NCBI GenBank assembly: GCA_035610835.1
Contig: CM069457.1
Location: 23,926,658-23,990,657 of the forward strand
Length of the DNA stretch: 64,000 bases
From: Ophiura sarsii
Lineage: Eukaryota > Echinodermata > Ophiuroidea > Amphilepidida > Ophiuridae
Reading direction: 5' to 3'
Part shown: positions 10,877-22,470 of the stretch, piece by piece
How positions within the stretch are numbered: the first letter of the stretch is position 1
Layout: each line of letters begins with the position of its first letter
The notes under the pieces: generated by a model
What the model was told of the DNA's origin: nothing
Seen by the model: only the letters and a program-made list of their open reading frames with translations
Database searches by the model: none
Position numbers and translations under genes: made by a program

Positions 10877-11315
10877 TAGGTAGGGTCAAAAAAAATCGCA
10901 CGGTCAAAAAATTTCGCACAGTCACAAAATTTCGTACAGTCACAAAATTTCGCACAGTCACAACATTTTGGACTCAAAAAAAATAAAAAAATAAAATAAA
11001 TAATGCCAATTCCTCAGTGTTTTAGGGGGGGGGGGGGGGGGGGGGAGGTTCAAAAAAATTCGCACGGTCAAAAAATTTCGCACAGTCACAAAATTACGCA
11101 CAGTCACAAAAGTTTGCACAGTCACAAAATTTTGGACTAAAAAAACAACAACAGTTAACAAATAATGCCAATTACTCAGTGTTTTAGGCACTATTTTTTT
11201 CATTATGCAAATTTAGCGACCTGGTCTTGGGGATTTAGCGTCCCGGTATTTGGAGCCAGGGGGGGGGGGGGGGGGGAAACTTGCCCCCCCTGCCCCCCCG
11301 GTCGGTACGCCACTG
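10685..11315. mobile_element. hAT-type MITE with poly-G tracts
   Basis: Perfect 8-bp target duplication GATTTCCA (10677-10684 and 11316-11323). Ends CAGGCGCGTACC and GGTACGCCACTG match the CAGTGGCGTAC-type ends of the copies at 12831-13125, 59322-59634 and 62805-63166. The inside holds two copies of a block with repeated CAGTCACAAAATTTCGCA and GTGTTTTAGG, each next to a G run. One run is 39 G long. No transposase. The 8-bp duplication assigns it to the hAT-type group. Confidence 0.8.
10837..10875 (+). repeat. Poly-G tract, 39 bases
   Basis: Uninterrupted G run inside the hAT-type MITE. Other long G runs on the same strand: 21298-21319 (22 G), 35500-35522 (23 G), 53322-53339 (18 G). Such runs can form G-quadruplexes. 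Lengths may be imprecise because homopolymers are hard to sequence. Confidence 0.8.
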
Positions 11316-11504
11316 GATTTCCAGATGTCGTTGACGCCTTTGTGATTTTGATCACGTTAAACATTTTAACTTAAAAGGGTTACTATCTCTTCACGAACTT
11401 TCCCCTGTTGTTAGCTCCAAATGTAACCATATTTTATAATTGTATCCTGCGGTCCGGATGCATTTATGCTATCAGAGTTATTCCATTCCGTGACTTACTT
11501 TTAA

Positions 11505-11727
11505 CGCTTTCCATGCGGCAGGCGTCTGCAGACGACATTTCAAAATTTCATAAAAAGTTTCAAAAATGTCAAAATGATTGAATTTCATTACCATATTCAC
11601 CATGAAATGCATTCAAATAAGTACAGACATGCCTAGTATTGGTTCAGTAATCCTTGAGGTAGACCTTGAAAGTTGGGAAAGGATTCTGAAAAATCTGTTT
11701 TGTATAATAATAGCCGCGTGTAAAGTG
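11505..11727. mobile_element. piggyBac-like MITE copy
   Basis: Left TTAA (11501-11504) is followed by CGCTTTCCATGCGGC. Family-internal GGCGTCTGCAGACGAC and GGTTCAGTAATCCTTGAG are present. The right end TAAAGTG has lost its TTAA (now TTCA). Confidence 0.65.
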
Positions 11728-11869
11728 TTCAGGTACTATATGATCCCTAGTGTAGGAATTCCTATCAACCGTATCCTCAAAATGTTAAGAGGAAATTACG
11801 GAACTGTCCGTTTAAAACAATCCAGATATCGTGAAAATTAAAAAAAAACCAGCAAGAAAAAAGGCTTAT

Positions 11870-12720
11870 AGCGGCATATCATAGGTACCATTATGCATTC
11901 TTCAATCCTATGTCATTCTGGCCTACTCAATATGCTCTCTTGTACACCGCAACCACGGGACAAAAAACCCTTGAATGTATCCACGACACGTCTGTCGAGT
12001 AATGTACTCATTTACATTATACGAATTCGGCACGTTCGTCAAGTGCATCGTACAAATCAAGTATTTTGAACAAAATTATACATTTCAGTGGCATTTGCGT
12101 TTTTCTATATGAGCATCAAAACATGAACTCGAAAAGAGTTTTATTAGGATTTGCAATTCCGGCGATTCCCTTAACTCACAGCCTTATAGTCTTGAAGTAG
12201 GCGGGCTAGTATTTTTGTTGTGTCCCGACGGATGGGTTGGTTGAGTCTCGGTGACGCCGGGTAAGGTGAACCGTTTGGTAAAGACGCGTTATGCATTAAT
12301 CCCTAGAATGTTACTACCAGAGGACATATTTATCCTACTTCTTTTATTAAAACACTACCATGACTACCGAGATGAACCTAATCAATAGGCTTTTTCTGTT
12401 GACAACCTTACCCCCTCCCCTAAAGACCTGACCTTAAATCTCAACATAGGGATTGTAGACTTCAAACGGAGTCGCCCATGTAGGTAATCTCTATTGAAAT
12501 ATTGAAGATTAAGGTAACACATTTTATATGTGCCAATATCATCCGATACTGGAACACTGACTTTGTACCAGTATCGAACGTAATGGGTGTTCCAGTATCG
12601 GACGACACTAGTACAGTCCAGAATATGGGGCCTTAAATACCCTTTTTCCATTGCAGCTTCACTTTTGCTTGCACGCAGATGTTTTTCATGTGACTTTTAA
12701 TATTCTGAGGTAGTACTTAA
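11870..12720 (+). repeat. Third, diverged copy of part of the 7-kb duplicated segment
   Basis: Matches 16870-17463 and 24470-25065 over most of its length. Shared blocks include GTCGAGTAATGTACTC, GACGGATGGGTTGGTTGAGT and GTAAAGACGCGTTATGCATT. More substitutions and indels than between the two main copies indicate an older event. It is then interrupted near 12484 by a block with TATCG palindromes before homology resumes around 12655. Confidence 0.7.
12540..12625. repeat. CCAGTATCG palindromic repeats
   Basis: Several half-sites of CCAGTATCG/CGATACTGG in both orientations. The same motif, with a nearby ACCCTTTTCC context, forms a larger cluster at 48045-48290. Confidence 0.55.
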
Positions 12721-12830
12721 ATGTCGATTTTTAGTGATCAATAACCTTTCACCGCACTACCAAACATAATCATTTTATTGATCGTGCCTTTTGAGCTCCA
12801 ATTTGAAACCGATTCATAATTTTATCCAAT

Positions 12831-13125
12831 CAGTGGCGTACCCAGCTTTTGGAAACTGGGGGGGGGGGGGGGGGGGGGGGGGGGCACGACCAAAGTTGTA
12901 CCGACGAAAGGCATGATGTACCAACAATTTATTTTACAGACTCCCAAAAATGTGGTTGGGGGGGGGGGGGGGGGGGTAGTGATGAAGTTTTCCGCATAAC
13001 CAGCCGAAAAAGTCGCATGGTCAAATTTGCAAATCTACCGACGGAGGGTCGTTTTTACCGACGGGGTTATTTCAGGGGGGGGGGGGGGCACCGGCCCCCT
13101 TGACACCCCCCCGGGTACGCCACTG
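12831..13125. mobile_element. hAT-type MITE, 295 bp
   Basis: Perfect 8-bp target duplication TATCCAAT (12823-12830 and 13126-13133). Ends CAGTGGCGTACCC and GGGTACGCCACTG are exact inverses. Three G runs inside (from about 12859, 12958 and 13074). No transposase frame. Confidence 0.88.
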
Positions 13126-13470
13126 TATCCAATCGGAATTGTTCGTATCTCTTGTGTCATAAGTGTAGGCATTGTTACCAACACTATCCCCAAATGTTAC
13201 GAGGAACTTGAAGAAGCCCGTTGTTCTAGGAAATTAATCCCCCAGGTGGTCTGCGAAATGTGCAGATATTGTGAGCACCATGCCACAATACTTAGTGTCT
13301 AGACCCATAGCATACGGTTCATGCATCAGGTAATTGGAGCCCTAGGCGAGGAGTGAAATGTTTAGAAATCATATTCAAAATTACAGTTTATTAATAAGGT
13401 GTTCATTTGTGACAGTCAGAAGAATGTATCCTGTCAGGTTTCTATTCTATATTTACTCATGTGTTTACAC

Positions 13471-13851
13471 TACATGGTGAGCCAGAACGAACAGTCACTT
13501 CCTTCACAAAGGGGCCACAAAAATGTATACGTGCATATTCAAAAACCACTGGCTGGTATCACTATAAAAACCTACGTTTGCTTTCATTCAAAGAAGAATT
13601 GTAAACATCGACTATTGCATTATCATGTTACTGTGTGCTATTGCCATTCCGTAGATTGGCTCAAAAATACCGCGTTCTACTAAAAGTGTTGTAACATTAT
13701 GACGCAATGGTCAAATTCAAAATTTCTCGTTTTGAATGAAAGCCAAATACGTGGCTTTTGTAGCACTATCATTGGATTTGAATATGTAGGCCTGACATTT
13801 CTGTGGCGCTTTCTCTAAAATATGAGCCCGCTCTTTCTGGCTCACTCTGTA
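13471..13851. repeat. Foldback element (GTGAGCCAGA ends)
   Basis: TACATGGTGAGCCAGA at the left pairs with TCTGGCTCACTCTGTA at the right. Inner arms near 13560-13600 and 13720-13760 also pair (CTTTCATTCAAAG against TTGAATGAAAG). It abuts the broken 3' end of the zinc-finger gene. Confidence 0.55.
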
Positions 13852-13854
13852 GGT

Positions 13855-14062
13855 AACGCTAAATGTTGAATATTTTTCTGACACAATTCACACTGATATT
13901 GACTGTTCGTTTATGTGAGTCTGAATGTGTGCTGTCAAGTCAACCTTCGGTGTGATGCATTTTTACAGTAGGGCTGCTCACATATGATTGTCACTTTGAA
14001 TGAGTGGTCGATCCTATTGCCCTTCTGTGCAAAGCTTTTCTGACACAAATCAAAATGATAAG
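13855..14062 (-). pseudogene. Decayed extra zinc fingers downstream of the ZF gene
   Basis: Directly after the ZF stop, a shifted frame reads YHFDLCQKSFAQKGN, clearly the start of another C2H2 finger. Further on come LTAHIQTHINEQ and YQCELCQK in other frames. At least two more fingers once followed. The stop arises where a lysine codon in the finger linker appears to have lost one base (GAATAGCT where GAA-NNA-GCT is expected). Either the gene was recently truncated or the assembly has a one-base error here. Confidence 0.75.
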
Positions 14063-15073
14063 CTATTCCTTCATGTGTGTCCGAATATGTCTCGTGAGCG
14101 AACTTTTCTTAGAAAACAATTTCTTACAATGCTCACATTGATATGACTTTTCCTTTGTGTGAGTGCGAAAATGCTGTGTCAAATTATTTTTCTGTGCAAA
14201 ACATTGCTGACAATATTCACATTGATACGGCTTTTCCTTTGTGTGAATCCGAACGTGTCTAACCAGGGAATGACCATGTTTAAAGCTTTTCTGACAAAAG
14301 TCACAATGATGTGTTTTTTCCATTGTGTGAGTGCGAATATGGTATGTTAAAGAAGCCGGGGTTGGAAAGTATTTCTGACAATGTTCACATTGATACGGCT
14401 TTTCTTTTATGTGAGTCCAAGTATGTTTGGTGAGTGTACTGTTATCAGAAAAGCATTTCTGACAATACTCACATTTATATGGTTTTTCTTTTGTATGAGT
14501 GCGAATATGGTATATCAAAGAAGTCTTTTGGGGAAACCATTTCTGACAATACTCGCATTGGTATGGTTTTTCTTTTGTGTGAGTGCGAATATGGTATGTC
14601 AACGAAGTCTGATGTCCGAAGCATTTTTGACAATGCTCGCATTTATATGGTTTTTCGTTTGTGTGAGTGCGAACGTGTCTTGTCAGGGAGTACCTCCGTG
14701 TAAAGCCTTTTTGGCAATACTCACATTGATACGGTTTATCAGTTATATACCTGTCCATGGGATCTGTCAAGTTACTTTCCCGTTCGAAGCATTCCTGACT
14801 CGAGAAGTCGCATACATACACATAGTCCTTTGCGGGTATCCCGATGTTTGTTGTCAGAAATATCTTACTAATCGTTTCAGATGTTTGATATTCGCAATTA
14901 TCTTGTCTTTGCGTCACACTAATTTCTTCATTTTCTTGCGATCCAATGTTTCTTATTGAGTCATATTTCTTAGCATGTCTTTCAACATGACGTTTCAGTC
15001 TATCAATTGAGTGGAAGTATCCCCCACAATACAAACAGCTGAAAGGTTTGTACTGATTCACCGGGCTGTTCAT
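14063..15073 (-). CDS. C2H2 zinc-finger protein, nine intact fingers
   Basis: 336 codons, single open frame, nuclear DNA-binding protein by family. One separate N-terminal finger (residues 11-33), a linker with a decayed finger at about 84-110 (VCDFSSQECF), then eight tandem fingers with first cysteines at 117, 145, 173, 201, 229, 257, 285 and 313, each spaced 28 residues. Most contacts predicted at helix positions -1, 2, 3, 6 differ: R/Y/S/R, H/T/S/Y, Q/T/S/Y, D/S/T/K, T/A/S/Y, H/H/S/R, Q/N/N/Q, K/S/S/R. The linkers are TKEKPY, TNEKPY, IKEKPY or TMEKTH rather than the usual TGEKPY. No KRAB, BTB or other partner domain is seen. The start is the first ATG after an in-frame TGA 5 codons upstream. 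A piece of another finger (PYECTWCE) precedes it in a different frame at about 15090-15111, so the true 5' end may be an upstream exon. Target unknown. Confidence 0.85.
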   Translation of the reverse strand: MNSPVNQYKPFSCLYCGGYFHSIDRLKRHVERHAKKYDSIRNIGSQENEEISVTQRQDNCEYQTSETISKIFLTTNIGIPAKDYVYVCDFSSQECFERESNLTDPMDRYITDKPYQCEYCQKGFTRRYSLTRHVRTHTNEKPYKCEHCQKCFGHQTSLTYHIRTHTKEKPYQCEYCQKWFPQKTSLIYHIRTHTKEKPYKCEYCQKCFSDNSTLTKHTWTHIKEKPYQCEHCQKYFPTPASLTYHIRTHTMEKTHHCDFCQKSFKHGHSLVRHVRIHTKEKPYQCEYCQQCFAQKNNLTQHFRTHTKEKSYQCEHCKKLFSKKSSLTRHIRTHMKE

Positions 15074-16672
15074 TGTACAGGATGAATCTCACACCAGGTA
15101 CACTCATACGGTGAGGTGTTGGAAACAATTGATGATGTGAGATGTTCGGATTATGATTGTCTTTTCATGGAGACTCAGGAGAGAGCACCCAGCACACGTG
15201 TCCACCAACTGAGACACAACACCAAACAACCCTCGTTTAGCACCGGTGCGTTTAGTTGCTGAAAGGCGTTGACGAGTACCAGCAGCATGCAGCATAGATA
15301 GATATGTAGATGTAGGTGTTAGAGGTTCCGTCATTCATTGAAAATCAAATCTTAGGATGTTTTTATCTGGGATGGGGTTCATCATAGCATTTTGCTTGTC
15401 CTACAGCCTTGTCCATACTTGGTGACTGTACAGCCAAGGTACAAGGGAATGCACAATCATCATGATCAGCCTTCCACATCTTCACTTTCCCAACTCTAGC
15501 GTGATGCGGATATTACCGTTTTGCTGGAGTATAAAACAAATCCAGATCCAGAGATGGTTTATAGGCTCACCGTAGCTAGCATTCCTTACTGTTCGTATAT
15601 ATGAATGATATATTTACATGTATCAGATATGAATATGAATCAAAATGGATAAATAATTATAAGCTTATTCGTTTCAATACATGTAGGTCTCTGTACCTAA
15701 CTGTCGGATTCTATCGAAAGCTTCATTCCATGCTTCTGTAAAATATGGCACTGGTAGTAGAATAACAAAATGTTGTCAAATTCTAGACGAAACCATAATT
15801 ATGTTTTTGGCAAAAGTGTGACGATTATGACAATTTATAATCGTCTCAGGTTAAGTTCATCTCGTGCCGGGTTTGTTTGTTTGCTATTCATCAGGCTAAA
15901 AACAGCCTGTGATACAAGGGAGCACACTGCTATTCATTAGTCATTACTCTCTTTGGCGTCCGCAGTCACTATTCAAATCGCTCTAAATCAATGTAGCTTG
16001 TGATTTGATCAATAAAATGTTTTATATTTTGTCATCTTTTTACAAATGTACATAACTGAAAATCACCCCGAAATTGCTGTCAATATTGTTATATAAACCG
16101 ACAGAATGTAACCCCACATCACAATGATCTTAGGCCCACAGTGGGCCCTTATTATGGGACCCATAAGGGCCCATACGTCTGTGGTATATTATATTCGGCT
16201 CTCATCTGCGCATGCACTGTGTGTAAATCGGCCGGTACGGTAATCCCGGGACGGTAATATAAATAAAAAAATTGCTACAAACTTAGCTCATAGGGCCTAC
16301 ATCCTTTCATCAAATAGATTTTCGTACTCAAGTTTGCCGGAAGTGCTGTATACAACCGTAGTGTTTCGCAGCCTTTTGCTCCCACCATGGCATTAACCTA
16401 ACTCTACCCCCACCTTTTTCAGATTTTTTTCTTCAACGTGGAAAATTGCGCCAACTATATGGGCTGGGTCCATTTTTTCATCGACAAACTTCCACGCCGG
16501 GTGGTACCAACGTGCCCAGTCGTAATATTTTGTGGTATATGGTAGGGATAGGGATTTATATAAACGAAACTTGGACAATTTTTGAAGATAAAATCAAAAA
16601 ATGGCTTCTTAACCCTAACTCTACCCCTACTTTTTTCAGACTTTTGGCCAAAATATCCCCCGACCCCACCCC

Positions 16673-16732
16673 CGGGATTTGATCCAGAGACCTCTAGTAC
16701 CAGAGGCGAACGATTCCCCACTACACCACGGG
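16673..16732 (-). repeat. tRNA-like relic, copy A
   Basis: On the minus strand GGTGTAGTGG (A-box-like) is followed by a CCTCT-GGTACT-AGAGG hairpin and GGATCAAATCCC (B-box-like). The anticodon-type loop has six bases and no acceptor stem closes, so this is not a functional tRNA. It may be a SINE head or a tRNA pseudogene. Copy B equivalent: 24269-24326. Direct repeats of a block with GGCTGGGTCCA and CACGCCGGGTGGTACCAACG flank it at about 16446-16525 and 16758-16835. Confidence 0.5.
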
Positions 16733-17385
16733 TGTCAAGGCTAGTTGGCGCAGTATATTGCGCCAACTATATGGGCTGGGTCCAGTTTTTTCATCGAAAA
16801 TCTTCCACGCCGGGTGGTACCAACGTTCCCAGTCGTGGTTTTTTGTGGTATATGGTAGGGTTAGGGTTATGCATACTACTATGCGATGTGTCATTCTGGC
16901 CTACTCAATATGCTCCCGAAATCCTCTCTTGTAGCGATAGGAAAAGAAAGTGAAAAACTTGAATGTATCCACGCCACGTCTGTCGAGCAATGTACTCATT
17001 TACATATTAGAAACCGGCACGTTCGTCAAGTGCATCGTACAAATCAAGTATTTGAACAAAATGTTCAGTGGCATTCGCCTTTTTCCTATTTATGAACATC
17101 AAAACATGCACTCAAAAAGAGTTTTATTGGGATTTGCAATTCTGGCGATTCCCTTAACTCACAGCCTTATATTCTTGAAGTAGGTGGGCTAGCATTTTTG
17201 TTGTGTCCCGACGGATGGGTTGGTTGAGTCTCGGTGACGCCGGGTAAGGTGAACCGTTTGGTAAAGACGCGTTATGCATTAATCCATGGAATGATACTAC
17301 CAGAGGACATATTTATCCTACTTGTTTTATTTTAACACTACCATGACTACCGAGATGAACAGAATCAATAGGCTTTTTCTGTTGA

Positions 17386-17563
17386 CATCCATACACCCCT
17401 ATGGAAGACATGACCTTAAATCTCAAAACAGGGATTGTAGATTTCAAACGGAGTCGCCCATGTACAATGAATCACAGATGTAGGTCCCATTTGAAATTCA
17501 CACTCCCTGTGTGAAGTTTAAAGGTAATGTCTTCCATAGGGTGTGTATGAATTTCAAACCCAA
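17386..17563. repeat. GGGCTATTCC-family foldback remnant, copy A
   Basis: CATCCATACACCCCTATGGA at the left pairs with TCTTCCATAGGGTGTGTATG at the right. The outer ends are eroded. Copy B version at 24987-25170 keeps the right terminus better. Confidence 0.55.
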
Positions 17564-19381
17564 TATTACGCTCAGATATGCATCTGAAGTAGGGCACTTT
17601 AGGTTGTCTTGGTTCCCCGGGGGATTGAGGACGAGGTACATTGCGTGTATAACAAGAAGCCCAATGGGGGTACTCCGTGGTGGCGGAAACGCGGTAAAAA
17701 GGGCGGGAAGGGGCACGGTTTCACGCTCCCGCTTTGCAACCTCTTATATTACCCCACCTCAAACTTTACTTTGTCATTTGTAGGATGACTTTGCTTGCCA
17801 GCTCCAATGTACTTTTTACAACCTGGGAAATATATGTACAGCTTCACTTTTGCTCACATATGTCTTGAGTCATGACAAGCCTATTGTGTGTGCTTTTGAA
17901 ACAAGAGCAGAGCAATAATATTGGTCTTCTTTTTCTAATGGATATGAATTTTAATATTTCGACGTAGAACCCCGGTTCAAATGTAAAAATCCTGGCTATT
18001 CAAACACCTGGCAGCACCCACCCATCTGGTTGGGGAAATGTTCTTAAACGTTATGAGCATTTAATACTAGACTAGAAGAAAAAAATTGGTGATGGTCAGC
18101 TTCCACAATTCTTCATAATACGCTGTTCCAAATTTGTAATGCAACGTAATAACCCCGGGCGTAACATCAACGGGAATCAGTAAGAACACTTAGGACAGTA
18201 AAAACTGGGAACTGGTATATTTTGATATTAAAGCCTAAGTCAATACAAAATGTTCGAATATTCTTATAATTTATGAACAAGTCATTTCGAAGAAAAACAT
18301 CGGAAGGTTTGTAAAATAGTCCAAGAATTTTATATTTTTAATTGCTTCATTACTTGCCGTGGGGTTCAGGTTTGAAACGATTGGCTACCACACATCCGCA
18401 TCATTGTATCACCTTTCTCCGAAGCAGCTCATACCTTTTTTTTGTACTCAACTTCCCCGTATAAGCTTTCACTGCCTCTTCTAACGCGAGAGTATTTTCA
18501 ACGACATATTTCAAAAGAATCTTTGAGCCCAAGAATTCCCTCGATTCATTTATTCCACCCAAACCTTGAGTAGTGTAGTGGGTGGGGATAATGAGACTTA
18601 AATGGTGGGGGTATCTCTAGCGACCGTTTTATTGCGTGTCATGCACAATGCATGTTATAATTTACAATATGAGGTATTCATTGATGATTTTTACATAACA
18701 TCAAGATTTCCCCCAGAGCATGGGGCGATGACGACAATCTTTAATATTATACGTCATAAAATTCGTCGATGCACGGTTCTACTTAGCTCATAGTGATTAC
18801 ATAGTGTTCCAAAAGTAACTGTGCTGATGAAATCACCTCATTACGATTTATTTAATACCTATGGTGATGAAAAGTAACATATTTTGGCCATATTGTTTTA
18901 AAGTATCACTGTTTTCTTAATTTTGTGAAATGTACGACAATTGTAAGAACTGTGTGTAGCATTCGGAGAAAAACACACCTGGGCAATTCTGTACATCTCT
19001 TAAATGTATTATCTAGGTGGTCTTGTTGAGTATTATCCTTTCAACATATTGTCCTGACCAGGCAGGTATGACAGAAAAGAGAACAGAAAGTTCCCAGCAC
19101 GAGGCTTGGATCTGTCAATACTGGCAACTGTAGACAATGTTCAAAATGTGACTATTTTATAAGGAATTTACATTTTCAATTATTTTTAGTCATTTGCAAA
19201 CTAATTAGCCGTATGGAATATCATTTTGAAATAGAGATACAATCTCCCATACATCTTACTTGGATGAGTTATATAATGCCTACAGTATCTTGAGTTTGTA
19301 TACGGTGCAGTGTAAACACCTGATGTGGTGCTAATAATAGAGGTTATCCACGTATAGCCAGGCAGAACGGACAAAAAAAAA

Positions 19382-19461
19382 GAGATTCGAACCCGGCCCA
19401 TTCTACATTCAATCAGTGACTTCCACATAAAGGGGTGGGCTATCCAGCCAGGGTCATAAGG
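19382..19461 (-). repeat. tRNA-derived SINE head, copy A
   Basis: On the minus strand TGGCTGGATAGCC (A-box-like) and GGGTTCGAATCTC (strong B-box match) lie about 50 bases apart, followed by a body running left to about 19270. Repeated in copy B at 26981-27061. Not foldable as a complete tRNA. Confidence 0.6.
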
Positions 19462-19498
19462 CCCAAATAAATAATACAAAATTATACAAATAATACTA

Positions 19499-20070
19499 AA
19501 GGGTTCAACAAAAGAAAGTATACCACTTTGTTTATGTCATTTTGAGTAACATTCATTTTTTTTTGTCCAAACAGGCTAGATAGGCATTTAGATGAAACTT
19601 TTAAGCATAATTTGATACCAAATTTGCCCCCTAACAACAAAGATAAACCATGATTAGCACCAATTAAAGACAATTAGTCACTTTTCAAAAGTCACATTTT
19701 CAATACACATACGCGGGAAGAAAATACCACATGTTACCTGTTCATAATCAAATAGCCCGCTCGCTCAGGCACAACACATACAGTTGCACTGTGTGATCAA
19801 TATCCATTTCATTCCCGGCCATTCAAAGTGCCACGCACAGCATTTTCTCGCGGCTTGCGTGCATTGAAAATGTGACTTTTGAAAAGTGACAAATTTTCTT
19901 TAAATGGTGCTAATCATGGTTTATCTTTGTTGTTAGGGGGCAAATTTGGTATCAAATTATGCCTAAAAGATTCATCTAAATGCCTATTTAGCCTTTTTGG
20001 TCAAAAAAAAAATTGAATGTTACTCAAAATGATATAAACAAAGTGGTATACTTTCTTTTGTTGAACCCTT
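19499..20070. mobile_element. TA-flanked foldback element (AAGGGTTCAACAAAAG ends), copy A
   Basis: Arms of about 240 bp. Both ends read AAGGGTTCAACAAAAGAAAG and are flanked by TA (19497-19498, 20071-20072). The copy B orthologue is 27099-27672. Single arms of the same family occur in the 35.8-47 kb array (about 38090-38320, 41625-41850, 44183-44425). No transposase frame. Confidence 0.7.
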
Positions 20071-21297
20071 TACTTGGTAGTACTACAGTGCAGCTACTGT
20101 TGGATGGTACTTCACTGGTACCGATAGTACCTACAGGCACAGGCAGTGTCAGAGTGACCATGATCATGATGCCAGACATGTAGTTTTTCCTTTTTCATTG
20201 ATTTCAAAGTTTTTGATTCAACTGTGCAGCCCATTGACCATTCAATATAAGTACGGACGGACTTCACCAATGTCGATAGATCAAATGCATACGGAATATT
20301 CTAAAAAGGAGATATTTCCATAGTGTTGTTATGACAAACACCAGAAAGCAAACGTATCAGACGCGCAATTTCGATTGCTATCGACAAAAACGTCATTGGT
20401 CAAATACTTGACAAATTAACCCTATAAACGACACGCTAAATATAATTCACTAGACTAGTCATCCCTAATGATCTTAAACCACATACCTGCTATTGCACAT
20501 TGTGTACAATGTCGGTAATTAAAGAACATCGAATTACTGGTCGCCATAATGCGAGGTGCCTAAAACAGGCTGCAAACAAATAATACCACAGATTCAGGCA
20601 CAAATTGGCGTGAATGAGTGCCGCAAACAGTTGTTTTTAGTTCGGTGTCAGGTGGTCCTTAACTTCTGTAGATATAACATTGTATGATGACGTCACGATG
20701 ATGGTTTAAAATCATCTTGTTTCAGTTTGGCGCGCAAAGCGTTAGCATGCAGTACTACAAATTTCACCGTCAACCTTTCGATATTTGTTCCATATGCACG
20801 GATTAGCTTTTATCTCGAAGTCAACGACTCTTATGTTGCTCGTTCACCCGACGTATTCAGGGCACTCGTAGGCTTCCTGGCGGCGTAGTACCCGCGCTAA
20901 CCCGCCCCGAGTCCATGAATCAATCTTTGAGTGTTTAGTTTGGATGGCGAGTGTAGGATCACAGATTCCCTTGTTTTATTAGACGAAATAGCTAATGCAC
21001 TGTGTACATATAGCTTCTAATTCAAGAGCGCCTGTTCTAGATGGGGCTTCACATTAAGAGGTTTGTTGTAAACATGAAACTGATGATGAGCATGAAGATG
21101 ATGAAGATGGAAAGTTGAAAAAGCGTGACCTTTACTTCACATACCGTAGTTATGTGTCAAGAAATGTCGTGTGAAATGAGGAATTACTACGAAATTGAGG
21201 TCTTGGTGGTTTTGAAGTTGACAGAATGCCAGCATTCCCTCATCCTTGTAAGCTCTTAACGTAGATAACCTATTTTATATTGTGTTACGATTCGGGA

Positions 21298-21319
21298 GGG
21301 GGGGGGGGGGGGGGGGGGG
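21298..21319 (+). repeat. Poly-G tract, copy A
   Basis: 22 G in copy A. The copy B counterpart around 28886-28905 is interrupted and shorter. Confidence 0.8.
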
Positions 21320-21976
21320 TTGGATGTGCTGCTTGAGGTTTGAAATCCTGGCTCACTTAGTTAGGGGTGTTTGTACCTAAAACATTGCTGACTTTGACTT
21401 TTGATCTCTTTTTCGCGATTTGAGATATTAAAAGTGTTTGGTGGTTTTTTCGCGATATGGAACGCATGTTTAGGATTTTTTAGCACAAATCATACCGCAT
21501 GTTTCGGGAATGTTTGCGAAAAAAGGGGACCCATAAGAGCGGTACATCCTGTATACGATTGGTCGTAAACATAATCAGAGTGAAAATGCTCATGATTCCA
21601 TACCGGTAAATAATTGGAGTCGTATTGTTGCCTTATTTTACAATTCTGTGGCCTTTACCTAATCACAGCTCAAGTAGTCAGAAGAGGCACTTATTGCCCA
21701 TATGATTAAATTGAATTTTAATAACAAATTCGGTGAAAGAAATTGAAAAAATATCTCATAATATAAATTTAGCTTTAAGTGAAATGAATATGACAACGAA
21801 ATGTAGGTCTTAGATCGGAGGACTTGGTGTACTTTTACCCCCTCGTTCTTGTGGGTGAGAGGGAGTCAAGGTTTCGTAAATACGTTCTTCTAAAAATACG
21901 TTAGAGTTTTGGTCATTAACTGCATGGAAAACTAAAGATAAGACAGCACCAACAAGATTTTAGTGATTGACAAATT

Positions 21977-22000
21977 GAGAGAGAGAGAGAGAGAGAGAGT
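21977..22000. repeat. (AG)n microsatellite, copy A
   Basis: GAGA run. The copy B run at about 29589-29606 is shorter. Confidence 0.9.
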
Positions 22001-22343
22001 CATAAATGGGACATTTTGTCTAATGAGGTTAAAAGCCAGTCATTCTGGCGTAATATTACACCCAGCCTACTTACATGTAGACGGATTATGATAATAAAGT
22101 TCAGATGAACTTTCAATTTAGGACGAAATGATTGATTCTGTTGTTTTCGTTACAACCTGCGTGGAGGCAGACATTACTAGGCATCTCATCTGCTGTTTCT
22201 ATAGTCACGAGGTCAAACGGAATGGTTTTGAAGATACTTATAAAAGTGCTGATTTTCAGGTCAAATGTCAAAAAATTTGCCTTGATAAAACATCACGTCC
22301 AGTCAATGTATATTATAGATAAGAGCAAGTTAATTATCTTTAA

Positions 22344-22470
22344 CACTTTCCACGCGGCTGGCGTCTGCAGACGACATTCCAAATTTTCACAAAATGTTTC
22401 CATAATGTCAAATAAGTAAATGTCATTACATATTTGGAATCAGTTTGAGAAATGCATTAACATATGTACA
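22344..22470. mobile_element. piggyBac-like MITE cut by the gap
   Basis: TTAA (22340-22343) then CACTTTCCACGCGGC. The sequence stops at the N run, while copy B continues through the whole element (29944-30201). Confidence 0.75.

Larger units (their letters stand above)
15480..22470 (+). repeat. Duplicated 7-kb segment, copy A
   Basis: Aligns nearly base for base with 22571-30072. Differences are scattered substitutions and short indels plus insertions of about 430 bp and 90 bp present only in copy B. It ends exactly at the N gap, in the middle of a MITE that continues in copy B. No intact gene is recognised inside. It holds a tRNA-like relic, foldback elements, a SINE head, a G run and an (AG)n tract, each annotated separately. 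Confidence 0.9.

Noticed and set aside
10674..11203. Proline-rich frames on the minus strand
   Set aside because: They are translations of poly-G tracts in the hAT-type MITE.
14381..14959. 192-codon frame on the plus strand
   Set aside because: It is the antisense shadow of the zinc-finger repeats.
16673..16732. Functional tRNA gene
   Set aside because: Six-base loop, no acceptor stem and B box with mismatches; called a relic instead.
18602..18793. 63-codon frame also open in copy B (26201-26392)
   Set aside because: Differences between copies are mostly amino-acid changing, no domain is seen and there are no splice signals.
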